From assembly GCF_028023875.1 (NCBI RefSeq), contig NZ_JAQIPB010000013.1, positions 1 through 64,000 of the forward strand: a stretch of DNA of 64,000 nucleotides, written 5' to 3'. Below are positions 43,502 to 52,706 of the stretch, in pieces; the stretch's first letter is position 1, and each line of letters starts with the position of its first letter. The notes under the pieces were generated by a model, which saw nothing but the letters and a program-made list of their open reading frames with translations, did no database searches and had not been told where the DNA came from. The DNA is from Xenophilus arseniciresistens. Its GTDB lineage: Bacteria; Pseudomonadota; Gammaproteobacteria; Burkholderiales; Burkholderiaceae_C. Both the position numbers and the translations under genes were made by a program.

Positions 43502-45264
43502 ACGCGGGCGAGATCCCCAGCGTCGAATGCGACGTGCTGGTCATCGGCGCTGGCGCCGGGGGCCTGTCGACGGCCATCACGGCCCGCAAGAACGGGTTGG
43601 ACGTGGTGGTGGTCGAGAAGGAGCCTGTGTTCGGCGGCACCACCGCCTTCTCGGGCGGCGTGCTGTGGATCCCGCTGTCTGCACACGCGAAGAAGGCGGG
43701 CCACGCCGATTCGCGCGAGCAAGTCATCCGCTACATGCAGGCCGAGACCGGCCGCTGGTACGACGCGCCCGCGGTCGAGGCCTTCATCGACAAGGGACCG
43801 GAGATGGTGGACTTCTTCGAGCGCGAGACCGAGGTGCGCTTCATTCCCACCCTCTATCCGGACTACCACCCCGACGCGCCGGGCGGGGTGGACATCGGCC
43901 GCTCGATCCTGGCGGCGCCCTATGACATCCGAGGCCTGGGCGCAGACATGGCGCGGCTGCGACCGCCACTGAAGACCATCACCTTCATCGGGATGATGTT
44001 CAATTCCGCCAATGCGGATCTGAAGCACTTCTTTCGCTTCACCAGGTCCTTCACGTCCTTCGCCTACGTGGTGCGGCGCCTGCTCAACCACCTCAAGGAG
44101 CTGGTGCTCTACCGCCGTGGCATCCATGTGACCAGCGGCAACGCGCTGGCGGCGCGGCTGGCGAAGTCGGCGCTGGACCTGCAGATCCCCATCCGCACCA
44201 GCTCGCCGGCGCAGGAACTGATCGTGGAGGGCGGCCGCGTGGTCGGTGCACTGGTGAAGGGCCCCGAGGGTTTGCAGCGCGTGCTGGCGCGCAAGGGCGT
44301 GGTGCTGGCCGGCGGCGGCTTCTCGCATGACCGCGCGCGCATTGCAGGCGCCTACGAGCATCTGCGCGCGGGTGGTGAGCATTTCTCGCCCGTGCCCAAG
44401 GGGAACACCGGCGATGGCGCACGCATGGCCGAGCGCGTGGGCGGGCGCGTCGACATCCGCTTCAGCGCGCCGGCGGCGTGGATGCCGACTTCCAAGGTGC
44501 CGCTGGGAAACGGCGAGTACGGCGCCTTCCCGCACCTGCTGGACCGCTACAAGCCCGGCATCATCGGCGTGCTGGGCAACGGCCAGCGCTTCACCAACGA
44601 ATCCAACTCCTATCACGACGTGGGCGCGGCCATGGTGGCGGCCGGGCAGGGTCGCGAGACCGGCATGTGGCTGATCTGCGATCAGGCCACCATCAGCAAG
44701 TACGGACTGGGCTATGCAAAACCGGCGCCCATGCCGCTGGGCCCGCTGGTTCGCAATGGCTACCTGGTCAAGGGCGCCACCTTGCGCGAGCTGGCGCAAA
44801 ACGCCGGCATCGATCCGGATGGCCTGGAGCAGACCGTGCGCAGCTACAACGAAGGCGCAGTGCATGGTGAGGACCGGCAGTTCGGCCGTGGCACCACGTC
44901 CTTCAACCGCTACCTGGCCGACCCGGACAACAAGCCCAACCCCTGCGTGGCGCCAGTTGGCAAGGGCCCTTACTACGCGCTGCGCCTGGTGATGGGCGAC
45001 CTGGGCACCTTCGATGGCATTGCCACCGACGTGGTGGGCCGCGTGCTCGATGCGCAGCAGGCACCCATCGAAGGCCTGTATGCCGTGGGCAACGACCGGG
45101 CCAGCGTGATGGGCGGCAACTACCCGGGCGCCGGGATCACGCTGGGCCCCATCATGACCTTCGGCTACATCACCGGCCGTTATCTGGCGGGGCTTGAGCC
45201 GGCGCTGGTCCGCCCCGTTTCCGCACCCGAACCCGTGAGGCAAGCCGATGCAGTTCCCGCCTAA
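43498..45264 (+). CDS. FAD-dependent dehydrogenase, 3-ketosteroid-delta1-dehydrogenase-like
   Basis: A 588-residue flavoprotein: CDVLVIGAGAGGLSTAITAR, VEKEPVFGGTTAFSGGVLWI, and a C-terminal FAD region LYAVGNDRASVMGGNYPGAG followed by ITLGPIMTFGYITGRYLAG. The NYPGAG segment matches the Tyr-Pro-Gly-x-Gly that holds active-site residues in KstD enzymes, so delta1-type dehydrogenation of a cyclic ketone is plausible. It is translationally coupled to the flavin reductase-FCD gene and overlaps a NIPSNAP gene. Length fits the family (about 510-590 residues). Confidence 0.85.
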   Translation: MNAGEIPSVECDVLVIGAGAGGLSTAITARKNGLDVVVVEKEPVFGGTTAFSGGVLWIPLSAHAKKAGHADSREQVIRYMQAETGRWYDAPAVEAFIDKGPEMVDFFERETEVRFIPTLYPDYHPDAPGGVDIGRSILAAPYDIRGLGADMARLRPPLKTITFIGMMFNSANADLKHFFRFTRSFTSFAYVVRRLLNHLKELVLYRRGIHVTSGNALAARLAKSALDLQIPIRTSSPAQELIVEGGRVVGALVKGPEGLQRVLARKGVVLAGGGFSHDRARIAGAYEHLRAGGEHFSPVPKGNTGDGARMAERVGGRVDIRFSAPAAWMPTSKVPLGNGEYGAFPHLLDRYKPGIIGVLGNGQRFTNESNSYHDVGAAMVAAGQGRETGMWLICDQATISKYGLGYAKPAPMPLGPLVRNGYLVKGATLRELAQNAGIDPDGLEQTVRSYNEGAVHGEDRQFGRGTTSFNRYLADPDNKPNPCVAPVGKGPYYALRLVMGDLGTFDGIATDVVGRVLDAQQAPIEGLYAVGNDRASVMGGNYPGAGITLGPIMTFGYITGRYLAGLEPALVRPVSAPEPVRQADAVPA

Positions 45265-45583
45265 GGCCCTGGTCGATCACCGCATCTACACCATCCGGCT
45301 GCGCAAGATGCCGGAGTTCCTGGATGTGTTCAACCGGCTGGCCATGCCGATCCTGATGCAGACGCTGGGAACGCCGCTGGGCTTTTACGTGAGCCACGTG
45401 GGTCCGCTGAACCAGTTCGTCCACCTGTGGGGCTATGACGATCTGGCCGACTACGAGCGGCGCTGCCTGGCGCGGGACACGCATCCGGACTTCGCCGCCT
45501 ACTTCCAGGCGTCCGAACACCTGATCACGGCGCAGGAGTCGCGGTTGATCAAGGCGGTGGCGATGCCGGGCTTGAAACTCTGA
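45248..45583 (+). CDS. NIPSNAP-family protein
   Basis: A 111-residue protein with LVDHRIYTIRLRKMPEFLDV, GFYVSHVGPLNQFVHLWGYD and the D-x-x-x-Y-E-R-R signature (DDLADYERRCLARD), typical of NIPSNAP dimeric barrels. The start overlaps the dehydrogenase gene by 17 bases. Together with the NIPSNAP gene at 40500 it closes two divergent operons that share one operator, suggesting that the protein serves the same step in each. Confidence 0.8.
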   Translation: MQFPPKALVDHRIYTIRLRKMPEFLDVFNRLAMPILMQTLGTPLGFYVSHVGPLNQFVHLWGYDDLADYERRCLARDTHPDFAAYFQASEHLITAQESRLIKAVAMPGLKL

Positions 45584-45635
45584 ACGGCAGTCCGGCCGCA
45601 GCCTTTCACTGCACCCTCGGACAGAAGGAGCCCCG

Positions 45636-45782
45636 ATGAATGCGTTCTCCGGCCTCATGGGGCTTGTGCGACAGGTGGCGACGCGCATCCGGGAGGCTTT
45701 CGCGCACGGCCTGCTTGCGTTGGGAGCCTCCTTCGAGGCCGGCATGCCAGGGCGCGAACCGCCCGATGGCGACACACGCTAG
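45636..45782 (+). CDS. Possible 48-residue small protein
   Basis: A short frame with a near-perfect ribosome site (AGAAGGAG, then CCCCG, then ATG 45636) encodes MNAFSGLMGLVRQVATRIRE and about 28 further residues, ending at TAG 45780-45782. The first 35 residues could form an amphipathic to hydrophobic helix. It follows the NIPSNAP gene by 52 bases and is probably on the same transcript. No family is recognised. The strong ribosome site is the main evidence. Confidence 0.45.
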   Translation: MNAFSGLMGLVRQVATRIREAFAHGLLALGASFEAGMPGREPPDGDTR

Positions 45783-45809
45783 CCTGGCCTTCGCCGGGAT
45801 CCGGGTCGC

Positions 45810-46532
45810 TCAGCCACCCTGCCGTGCCAGATGCACCTGGTGCAAAGTGATCTTGCGCACCTCGGCTTGGCTGGTGTCGATGTGGGCGCGCAGCAGGAGG
45901 GCGGCCTGGTCGCCGCGGTTGGCGCGGATCGCACGCAGGATCTTGGCATGCTCCTCGTAGGTGGCGGCGATCCGTGACGGCTGGGTGAAGTCCAGCCGCC
46001 GGATGATGCGGATGCGCTCGGTCACGTCGCGATGCACGCGCGCCATCTCGGCATTGCCGGCCGCCTCCACCAGCGTGCAGTGGAAGGCCTCGTCCCAGCG
46101 CGCCACCTGAACGCCGTCGGTGCTGCGCTGCGCCGCGGGTACCAGCCAGATGTCCATCAGCGATTCCAGCAGCGCCCGGTCGATGCGCCGGTCGCTTTCG
46201 CACAGGCGCCGCACGGCGGTGGTTTCCAGCACCATGCGCAGGTCATAGAGCTGCTCGAACTTGTCGAAGTCGAAGGGCAGCACGCGCCAGCCGCTGCGAA
46301 ACAGCACTTCGACAAAACCTTCCTGCTGCAGCCTGGTCAGCGCCTGGCGCACCGGCGTGCGCGACACGCCCAGGCGCTCGCTGATCTCGTTCTCGGTGAA
46401 GCGGTCGCCGGGCACCAGCTTGAACTGCGCCACGTCGCGCTTGAGCTGCGCGTACACCTCGTCGGCGCGCGAGCGGAAGGCGGTCGTGTCGGCGGTGGCG
46501 GCGGGGCTGGAAGGGCGCGGGAGCGGAGTCAC
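45810..46532 (-). CDS. GntR-family regulator (FCD domain), ureide/amide operon
   Basis: A 240-residue regulator with a GTG start 2 bases after the preceding hydrolase stop. The winged helix has LVPGDRFTENEISERLGVS and recognition segment SRTPVRQALTRLQ; the FCD domain follows (LYDLRMVLETTAVRRLCES, RWDEAFHCTLVEAAGNAEMA, EEHAKILRAIRANRGDQAAL). It differs from the four FadR-like regulators of the neighbouring island and is closer to FCD regulators of amide, ureide and sugar-acid pathways. It is last in the minus-strand run from atzF, so it probably regulates that run, perhaps through CTTGGATACAAG. Confidence 0.85.
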   Translation of the reverse strand: MTPLPRPSSPAATADTTAFRSRADEVYAQLKRDVAQFKLVPGDRFTENEISERLGVSRTPVRQALTRLQQEGFVEVLFRSGWRVLPFDFDKFEQLYDLRMVLETTAVRRLCESDRRIDRALLESLMDIWLVPAAQRSTDGVQVARWDEAFHCTLVEAAGNAEMARVHRDVTERIRIIRRLDFTQPSRIAATYEEHAKILRAIRANRGDQAALLLRAHIDTSQAEVRKITLHQVHLARQGG

Positions 46533-46534
46533 GG

Positions 46535-47239
46535 TCAGATGGTATCCGGCACATCGGCGCCCAATGCGGCCAGCAGCGCATCGCTGTGCGCCGTCCAGCC
46601 CACGATGCCGCCTTGGGCCCGAATCATGGCCAGCGCCTGCGCCTTGAAGGCGGGGAAATAGCTTTCGGTGCAGTCCTCCAGCACCAGGCATTCATAGCCT
46701 CGGTCGTTGGCCTCGCGCATGCTGGTCTGCACGCAGACCTCGGTCGTCACGCCCATGAACAGCAGCGAGCGGATGCCCGCACGCTGCAGCCATTCCTGCA
46801 CGGGCGTGGCGTGGAACATGCCCTTGCCGGGCTTGTCGACCACGGTCTCGCCGGGCAGCGGCGCAAGGGCTGCAATGATCTCCACGCCCGGCTGGCCGCT
46901 GATGAGCACGCGGCCCATCGGCCCTGCGTCGCCGATGCGCAGGCGGGGGTTGCCGCGCAGGCGCTTGGCGGGCGGGCAGTCGCTCAGGTCGGGCCGGTGC
47001 GCCTCGCGCGTGTGCAGCACCAGGCCGCCGGCCGCGCGCCAGGCCTGCAGGGTGCGCTGGCAGGCCGGCACGATGGCTTCGAGCAGGCTGACGTCGTTGC
47101 CCAGGCTGGCGCCAAAGCCACCGGGGTCGATGAAGTCGCGCTGCATGTCGATGATGACCAGCGCGCTGCTGGCCAGCTCGAAGCGGAAGTCGAAGGGCTG
47201 CGCATGCACGGTGCGCGTGACGGGGGTGTCGCCGTCCAT
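46535..47239 (-). CDS. Isochorismatase-family cysteine hydrolase
   Basis: A 234-residue hydrolase. The catalytic Asp is in [15 protein letters not shown], the Lys in [14 protein letters not shown] and the Cys in [20 protein letters not shown]. This is the triad of biuret, guanylurea and ureidoacrylate amidohydrolases. It is clearly related to the BiuH-like protein at 48896 but differs in the N-terminal substrate region, so it may act on another ureide or amide. It is followed by the GntR gene and starts next to the ABC ATPase stop. Confidence 0.85.
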   Translation of the reverse strand: MDGDTPVTRTVHAQPFDFRFELASSALVIIDMQRDFIDPGGFGASLGNDVSLLEAIVPACQRTLQAWRAAGGLVLHTREAHRPDLSDCPPAKRLRGNPRLRIGDAGPMGRVLISGQPGVEIIAALAPLPGETVVDKPGKGMFHATPVQEWLQRAGIRSLLFMGVTTEVCVQTSMREANDRGYECLVLEDCTESYFPAFKAQALAMIRAQGGIVGWTAHSDALLAALGADVPDTI

Positions 47240-48816
47240 CAGTGGCCTCCGCCCATGTGCGCGCCCAGCACCTGGCGCTGCGCGCCGGCCGCGGGGGTTT
47301 CATGGACGATGCGGCCCTCGCTCATGACCACGATGCGGTCCGACAGCTCGAGCAGCTCGTCCAGGTCTTCGCTGACCAGCAGCACGGCGCCGCCCCTGTC
47401 CGCCACCTGAACGATGCGCTCGTGGATCTCGCGCACGGCCGCGAAGTCCAGGCCGAAGACCGGGTTGGCGGCGATCAGCACGTTGATGTCGCCCGCCAGT
47501 TCGCGGGCCAGCACGGCGCGCTGCACGTTGCCGCCAGACAGGCTCTTGATGGGCGCTGCCTCGCCCTGGGTCTTGACGCCGTACTCCTGGATCCAGGCGC
47601 GGGCGCGGCGCTTCCATTGGCCAAAGCGCAGCCAGCCCGCGGCCGACAGCGGCGGCGCGTCGTAGTCGCGCAGCGCCATGTTCTCGGCCACCGACAGCTC
47701 GCCCACGCAGGCGTTGCGCAGCGGCTCTTCGGGCAGGCTGCGCAGTTTCAGGCGCGTGTTCTCGCTGCGGCGTGCGCGGTAGGGTTGGCCCATCACGCGC
47801 ACGCTGCCGGCATGGCGCGGGCGCTGGCCGACCAGGGCCTCGACGAGTTCGCGCTGGCCGTTGCCCGAGACCCCGGCCACGCCCAGGATCTCGCCGCGCC
47901 GCACGGCGAGGTCGATGCCGTGCACGGCCAGCGTGCCGCGGTCGCCCATGGCCGACAGGCCCTGCAGCTGCAGGGTCACCGGCGCGTCGGCCGCGACCGG
48001 CGCACGCGCGGCGGTGGCGGCCTGCGCCGGGGCAGGCTGCGGCGCCTCGGCGGGCGTGGCGGCCGTGCCCATCATGGCCGCGGCCAGCTTCGCGGGGGTG
48101 GTGTCGCCCACCGCGCAGTGGTGCACGGCCTTTCCGCGGCGCAGCACCGTCACGGCATCGGCATAAGCCATCACCTCGCGGAACTTGTGCGTGATGATGA
48201 GCACCGTGCACTGGCCGCTGCGCGCGAAGGCGCGCACATGGCCCAGCACCTCGTCGGCCTCCTGCGGCGTGAGCACCGAAGTGGGCTCGTCCAGGATCAA
48301 CAGGCGCGGCCTGAGGTACAGCTGCTTGAGCAGTTCGAGCTTCTGCTTCTCGCCCGCGGCCAGCTCGGCCGGGCGCGCGTCCAGGTCCAGGCTGAAGGGC
48401 GTGGTGGCCAGAAAGGCTTCGAGCTCGGTGCGCTTGGCCTTCCAGTCGATCACGGCCGGCGTGTGGCCGCCGGCCAGCAGCAGGTTCTCGGCCACCGTCA
48501 TGCCGGGCGCCAGCGTGAAGTGCTGGTAGACCATGCCGATGCCCATGGCGCGCGCGACGATGGGGTTGGCCACCTCGCGTTCGCGCCCGTCGATCAGGAT
48601 GGCGCCCTCCTCGGCCCGCTGGAAGCCCGCCACGCACTTGACCAGCGTGCTCTTGCCCGCGCCGTTCTCGCCCAGCAGCGCATGCACGCTGCCTGGCTGC
48701 ACGCGCAGGCTCACCTGGTCCATGGCCGTGAAGGCGCCAAAGCGCTTGGTGAGCCGGTAGGTTTCGAGCGCGAGCGCGCCAGTCGCAGAGGCCGGGCTTT
48801 TGAGCGGAGCAATCAT
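47239..48816 (-). CDS. ABC importer ATPase with two nucleotide-binding domains (BMP type)
   Basis: A 525-residue fused ATPase. Domain 1 has Walker [15 protein letters not shown], signature [14 protein letters not shown] and Walker [16 protein letters not shown]. Domain 2 has [14 protein letters not shown] in place of a canonical Walker A, signature [14 protein letters not shown], and ANPVFGLDF at Walker B, a degenerate second site as in sugar and nucleoside importers. It energises the permeases at 50658 and 51575. It is separated from them by two hydrolase genes and a repeat, an unusual order. ATG 48816 is chosen since MIAPLKS begins the conserved protein. Confidence 0.88.
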   Translation of the reverse strand: MIAPLKSPASATGALALETYRLTKRFGAFTAMDQVSLRVQPGSVHALLGENGAGKSTLVKCVAGFQRAEEGAILIDGREREVANPIVARAMGIGMVYQHFTLAPGMTVAENLLLAGGHTPAVIDWKAKRTELEAFLATTPFSLDLDARPAELAAGEKQKLELLKQLYLRPRLLILDEPTSVLTPQEADEVLGHVRAFARSGQCTVLIITHKFREVMAYADAVTVLRRGKAVHHCAVGDTTPAKLAAAMMGTAATPAEAPQPAPAQAATAARAPVAADAPVTLQLQGLSAMGDRGTLAVHGIDLAVRRGEILGVAGVSGNGQRELVEALVGQRPRHAGSVRVMGQPYRARRSENTRLKLRSLPEEPLRNACVGELSVAENMALRDYDAPPLSAAGWLRFGQWKRRARAWIQEYGVKTQGEAAPIKSLSGGNVQRAVLARELAGDINVLIAANPVFGLDFAAVREIHERIVQVADRGGAVLLVSEDLDELLELSDRIVVMSEGRIVHETPAAGAQRQVLGAHMGGGH

Positions 48817-48850
48817 GGCAATGCCGCCCGGCCGCCCGAAGGCATTGCAG

Positions 48851-48899
48851 CGCCCCCTCGGGGGGCAGCGATACGCGAAGCGATGAGCGTGGGGGTCAT
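48851..48899. repeat. Comamonadaceae-type intergenic hairpin repeat
   Basis: GCCCCC-TCG-GGGGGC (48852-48866) forms a strong hairpin followed by CAGCGATACGCGAAGCG and a GTGGGGGT end. I recall closely similar sequence between genes in many Comamonadaceae genomes; this is from memory, not a search. It lies between the BiuH-like gene and the ABC ATPase and extends up to the BiuH stop region. It could act as a terminator or mRNA stabiliser that sets different levels for the two parts of the run. Confidence 0.45.
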
Positions 48900-49591
48900 G
48901 GCTGCAGTGCTTCAATCAATGCACTGGACGGCGCATGCGCACCAAACACCCCGCCCTGCATCGTCACCATGTTCAGCGCCGCCTGGTGGTTCGCGGGGTC
49001 GGTGGCGGCCGTGCAGTCCGACAGCAGCAGGCATTCGAAGCCGCGGTCGTTGGCGTCGCGCATCGTGGTGTGCACGCACACGTCGGTGGTGATGCCGGCC
49101 AGGACCAGGTTGGCGATGCCGCGCGAGCGCAGCACCAGCTCCAGGTCGGTCGCGTAGAAGGAGCCCTTGCCGGGCTTGTCGATCACCACTTCGCCGGGCA
49201 GCGGCGCGAGCTCGGGGATGATTTCCCAGCCCGGCTCGCCGCGCACCAGGATGCGGCCGCAGGGCCCGGCATCGCCGATGCCCAGGCCGCCCTGGCCGAT
49301 CTGCCGCGAGCGCCAGCGCTTGTTGGCCGGCAGGTCCGACAGGTCGGGGCGGTGGCCCTCGCGGGTGTGGATGATGGTGTAGCCCAGTGGCCGCATCACG
49401 GCCAGCAGCGCCTTGATCGGCGCGATGGGCGCCTGGGTCAGCGACAGGTCGTAGCCCATCACGTCCACATAGCCGCCCTTGCCGCAGAAGTCGGTCTGCA
49501 TGTCGATGACGATCAGCGCCGTGTTGTCGGGGCGCAGGCTGGCATCGAAAGGCCAGGCGTAGGGGTTGGCTTGCACCGTGCGCGCGTTCAT
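48896..49591 (-). CDS. biuH: Biuret hydrolase (BiuH-like)
   Basis: A 231-residue isochorismatase-fold enzyme. It has [20 protein letters not shown] with the catalytic Asp, [18 protein letters not shown] with the Lys and [20 protein letters not shown] with the Cys. The N-terminal [14 protein letters not shown] and the [19 protein letters not shown] block match what I recall of the characterised Rhizobium biuret hydrolase. It hydrolyses biuret to allophanate and ammonia. The allophanate hydrolase gene lies upstream in the same run, which supports the call. It is next to formamidase. Confidence 0.78.
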   Translation of the reverse strand: MNARTVQANPYAWPFDASLRPDNTALIVIDMQTDFCGKGGYVDVMGYDLSLTQAPIAPIKALLAVMRPLGYTIIHTREGHRPDLSDLPANKRWRSRQIGQGGLGIGDAGPCGRILVRGEPGWEIIPELAPLPGEVVIDKPGKGSFYATDLELVLRSRGIANLVLAGITTDVCVHTTMRDANDRGFECLLLSDCTAATDPANHQAALNMVTMQGGVFGAHAPSSALIEALQP

Positions 49592-49592
49592 C

Positions 49593-50639
49593 TCATGGCT
49601 CCTGGGGCGGGGTCAGGGGGTTCTGGGGGTTCAGGGGATTCGGCTCGCTGCCGCCAAAGCGGCGCGTGGGCGCGGCAAAGCCGCAGCTGCTGCCGTCGGT
49701 CACCTGCACGCTGTCGGCCCAGGGCAGGCGGTAGCGGCCGGCCACCATGTCCTGCATGAAGGTGTAGGGGCAGTCCTGGGCGCCGCCCTGCACGGCCACG
49801 TAGCCGCGGTGCCAGAGCTGGTAAGGGTTGTTCTCCACGCCCCAGCCCGCGCGCGCCTCGCGCACCAGGTCGGGCCGCAGCTCGGCCGTGATGATCTCGT
49901 CAGGCCGCCCACCGCCTTCGACCATCACCGTGCCGTCGAAGCTGCAGAACATGCCCTGGCCCATCGAATCGAAAGTGCCGTCGCTGCCGCACATGCAGAC
50001 GCTGGCGGTGTAGGCCAGGTTCTGGAAGGCGTTGCTCTGGTTCGTGATGCGCCAGGCATGGCGGATCGGCGCCGTGTAGCCGGCCGTGCGCAGGATCACT
50101 TCGGCGCCCCGGTAGGCGGCCTCGCGCGCCATCTCGGGGAACATGCCGTCGTGGCAGATGATCAGCGCAAGCTTCACGCCGTTCGGGCCTTCGCACACCG
50201 GCACGCCCACGTTGCCGGGCTCCCAGGGCTCCACGGGCACCCAGGGGTGCAGCTTGCGGTAGTACAGGCGTATCTCGCCGGTGTCGTCGATGATCAGGCC
50301 GCTGTTGTAGGGGTTGCCTTTGGGGTTGGCTTCCATGATCGAGAAGCAGCCCCAGATGCGGTGCTCGATGCAGGCCGCCTTGAAGGCCGCCACCTCGGGG
50401 CCGTCCAGCGAGCACATGATCGCGGGGTTGGTGTCCATCGACAGGCCATGCAGCGCGTACTCGGGGAACACCACCAGGTCCATGTTCGCCATGTTGCGGC
50501 GCGCCTTGCCCACCAGCGCGCAGATGCGCTGCGTCTGCGCCGCCAGCTGCTCGGGCGTCTCGACGACCGGCAGCTGCAGCTGCACCAGGCCCAGCACCAC
50601 GCCGGCCTTCGATTTGTTCAATCCACCCAGACCACTCAT
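49593..50639 (-). CDS. amiF: Formamidase (AmiF-type nitrilase superfamily)
   Basis: A 348-residue nitrilase-fold enzyme. Glu is in [17 protein letters not shown], Lys in [19 protein letters not shown] and Cys in [35 protein letters not shown] and [14 protein letters not shown] are the blocks typical of AmiF formamidases, which hydrolyse formamide to formate and ammonia. ATG 50639 has AAGGGGA upstream; ATG 50657 has none. The C-terminus carries a short Pro/Asn-rich tail ([15 protein letters not shown]). It is in the same run as BiuH and the importer. Confidence 0.88.
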   Translation of the reverse strand: MSGLGGLNKSKAGVVLGLVQLQLPVVETPEQLAAQTQRICALVGKARRNMANMDLVVFPEYALHGLSMDTNPAIMCSLDGPEVAAFKAACIEHRIWGCFSIMEANPKGNPYNSGLIIDDTGEIRLYYRKLHPWVPVEPWEPGNVGVPVCEGPNGVKLALIICHDGMFPEMAREAAYRGAEVILRTAGYTAPIRHAWRITNQSNAFQNLAYTASVCMCGSDGTFDSMGQGMFCSFDGTVMVEGGGRPDEIITAELRPDLVREARAGWGVENNPYQLWHRGYVAVQGGAQDCPYTFMQDMVAGRYRLPWADSVQVTDGSSCGFAAPTRRFGGSEPNPLNPQNPLTPPQEP

Positions 50640-50657
50640 CTCGGCGTTCCCCTTCAT

Positions 50658-51578
50658 CTATCGTGTGGAAGAGAGCTCACCCGGGCTGCCCGCGGCCACC
50701 GCGCCGGGCCTGCAGGTCAGCACCAGGATCAGAAGCGTCAGCACGTAGGGCACCGTGTTGAACAGGTGGTAGCCCCAGGAGACGCCGATGGACTGCATGG
50801 CCGGGCCGATGGCGCCGGCCCCGCCGAACAGCAGCGCCGTGCCCACGCAGCGCAGCGGGCTCCAGCGCGCGAAGATCACCAGCGCCACGGCAATCAGGCC
50901 CTGGCCGCTGGAGATGCCTTCGTTCCAGCTGCCCGGGTAGAAGAGCGTGAGCGATGCGCCGCCCAGCCCCGCGATGAAACCGCCGCCGGCCGTGGCCGCG
51001 ATGCGGATGCCGCCCACCGAATAGCCCAGCGCGCGCGTGGCGTTGGCCGAATCGCCGGCCAGCCGGATCAGCAGGCCCGCGCGCGTGCGGCCAAAGGCCC
51101 AGGCCATGAGCGCGGCGAGCACGATGCCCAGCGGCAGCAGCGCATTGATCTGCAACGCGGCTTGCACCACCGTCGAGTCGCTCCAGCCGCCCAGCGGGAT
51201 CGCGGGCAACTGCGGCGCCTGCGGCTGGATCAGCGGCTTGCCCAGGTAGAAGGCCAGGCCCATGCCCAGCAGCATCAGGGCGATGCCGGTGGCCACGTCG
51301 TTGACGCCCGTGAGCGAGCACAAAAGCCCGTGCAGCAGCGCCAGCAGTGCGCCCACGGCGGCGCCCACCAGCACGCCGATCCACGGCGAGCCGCTCCAGT
51401 AGGCGCCACCGAAGGCGGCCATGGCCGAGAGCACCAGCACGCCTTCCAGCCCCAGGTTGATGCGGCCGGCCTTTTCGGTCAGGCATTCGCCCAGGCTCAC
51501 GAACAGAAAGGGCACGCCCACGCGCAGCGCACCGCCGACGATCGCCGCCGCCAGCGCAATCCATTGATCGGCCGTCAT
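50658..51578 (-). CDS. ABC importer permease (BPD_transp_2, BMP type)
   Basis: A 306-residue integral membrane protein with about 8-9 hydrophobic segments. CLTEKAGRINLGLEGVLVLS near the N-terminus and the late GGGFIAGLGGASLTLFYPGS loop are typical of the second permease of nucleoside/BMP-type importers. Its ATG overlaps the stop of the first permease (ATGA). It works with the binding protein at 52707 and the double ATPase at 47239 to import a ureide, nucleobase-like or amide solute. Confidence 0.88.
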   Translation of the reverse strand: MTADQWIALAAAIVGGALRVGVPFLFVSLGECLTEKAGRINLGLEGVLVLSAMAAFGGAYWSGSPWIGVLVGAAVGALLALLHGLLCSLTGVNDVATGIALMLLGMGLAFYLGKPLIQPQAPQLPAIPLGGWSDSTVVQAALQINALLPLGIVLAALMAWAFGRTRAGLLIRLAGDSANATRALGYSVGGIRIAATAGGGFIAGLGGASLTLFYPGSWNEGISSGQGLIAVALVIFARWSPLRCVGTALLFGGAGAIGPAMQSIGVSWGYHLFNTVPYVLTLLILVLTCRPGAVAAGSPGELSSTR

Positions 51579-52687
51579 GCCTGGCCTCCGTGGAGTGCGC
51601 GCGCGGCCTGAGCAGGCTGCGGCGCCAGGTCTTCAAAGGGCCGCGCAAAGAGCCTGGCCAGCACCACCTTGCCCTGCGTGCCGCGCAGTGCCTCGCTGGC
51701 CAGGATCAGCACGAAGGCGATGCCCTGAAGCACCAGCACCGAGGCATCGGGCAAACCCACGCGCCGCTGCAGCAGGCTGCCCGCGGCCGCAAAGCCGCCG
51801 AACACGATCGCCACCGGGATGATGGCCAGCGGGTTGTGCCGCGCCATGAAGGCCACGAGGATGCCCGCATAGCCGTAGCCCGCGATCAGCGAGGCGTTGG
51901 CATTGGTGTGCACCGCCGCCACCTCCACCGCCCCGGCCAGGCCCGCGCAGGCGCCGCCCAGGCCGCAGGCCAGCAGGATCAGCCTGGATGCGGGCAGGCC
52001 CACCAGCTGCGCCGTGCGCGGGTTGCCGCCCACCACGCGCACTGAAAAGCCCGAAGCCGTGCTGCGCAGCCAGACCCAGAAAGCCAGGCACACCCCCACG
52101 CCGATCAAGAGGCCCGCATGCACGTCGGAGCCCCACAGCCCGGTCAGCAGCGCGCCCTCGGGCAGCGGCAGGGTGGACGGCTTGTTGAGGCTGGCCGGGT
52201 CGCGCAGCGGCCCTTCCACCAGGTGCTTGAAAACGCCGATGGCCACATAGGCCAGCAGCAGGCTGCTGATGGTCTCGTTGATGCCGCGGTACTGGCGCAG
52301 CGCACCGGCCAGCATGATCCAGGCCGCGCCCACCAGCGCGCCGGCCGCGCAGGCCAGCAGCGTGCCCCAGCCATGGCCCGGCAGCGGCAGCAGGTAAGGC
52401 AGCGCCGCGGCGCCCAGCCCGCCCAGCACCAGCGCGCCTTCGCCGCCGATGATGATCAGCCCCGCGCGTGCCGGAATGGCCACGCACAGGGCCGTGAGCA
52501 TCAGCGGCGCCGCGCGCTGCAGCGTGTTCTGCCAGCTGAACCAGTCGCCGAAGGCGCCCTTGAAGAGCAGCACCCAGACTTCGACCGGATCGACGCCGGC
52601 GAAGGACACGAAGATGCCGAACAGCAGCAGGGCCGCCGCGATGGCGGCCAGCGGCAGCCCGATGTCCCTGGCCAGCGAATTCATCAT
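51575..52687 (-). CDS. ABC importer permease (BPD_transp_2, BMP type)
   Basis: A 370-residue membrane protein with about 9-10 hydrophobic segments, starting MMNSLARDIGLPLAAIAAAL. It has the PARAGLIIIGGEGALVLGGL block and YRGINETISSLLLAYVAIGV, the signature of the first permease of BMP-type importers. The two ATGs are tandem. The cytoplasmic C-terminal tail is longer than needed for the fold. It is coupled to the second permease and placed 19 bases after the binding protein. Confidence 0.88.
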   Translation of the reverse strand: MMNSLARDIGLPLAAIAAALLLFGIFVSFAGVDPVEVWVLLFKGAFGDWFSWQNTLQRAAPLMLTALCVAIPARAGLIIIGGEGALVLGGLGAAALPYLLPLPGHGWGTLLACAAGALVGAAWIMLAGALRQYRGINETISSLLLAYVAIGVFKHLVEGPLRDPASLNKPSTLPLPEGALLTGLWGSDVHAGLLIGVGVCLAFWVWLRSTASGFSVRVVGGNPRTAQLVGLPASRLILLACGLGGACAGLAGAVEVAAVHTNANASLIAGYGYAGILVAFMARHNPLAIIPVAIVFGGFAAAGSLLQRRVGLPDASVLVLQGIAFVLILASEALRGTQGKVVLARLFARPFEDLAPQPAQAARALHGGQA

Positions 52688-52706
52688 GGCGTCGGGCCCT
52701 TCGGGC

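Noticed and set aside
48852-48866. Intrinsic terminator
   Set aside because: The GCCCCC/GGGGGC hairpin has no following U-run in either direction, so it is listed as a repeat and not as a terminator.
46535-49591. True isochorismatases of siderophore synthesis
   Set aside because: Both proteins have the Asp-Lys-Cys triad of amidohydrolases of this fold, and the neighbours are allophanate hydrolase, formamidase and an importer, not siderophore genes.
49566-51611. A 681-codon open frame on the plus strand
   Set aside because: It is antisense to formamidase and an ABC permease, both with strong family signatures.
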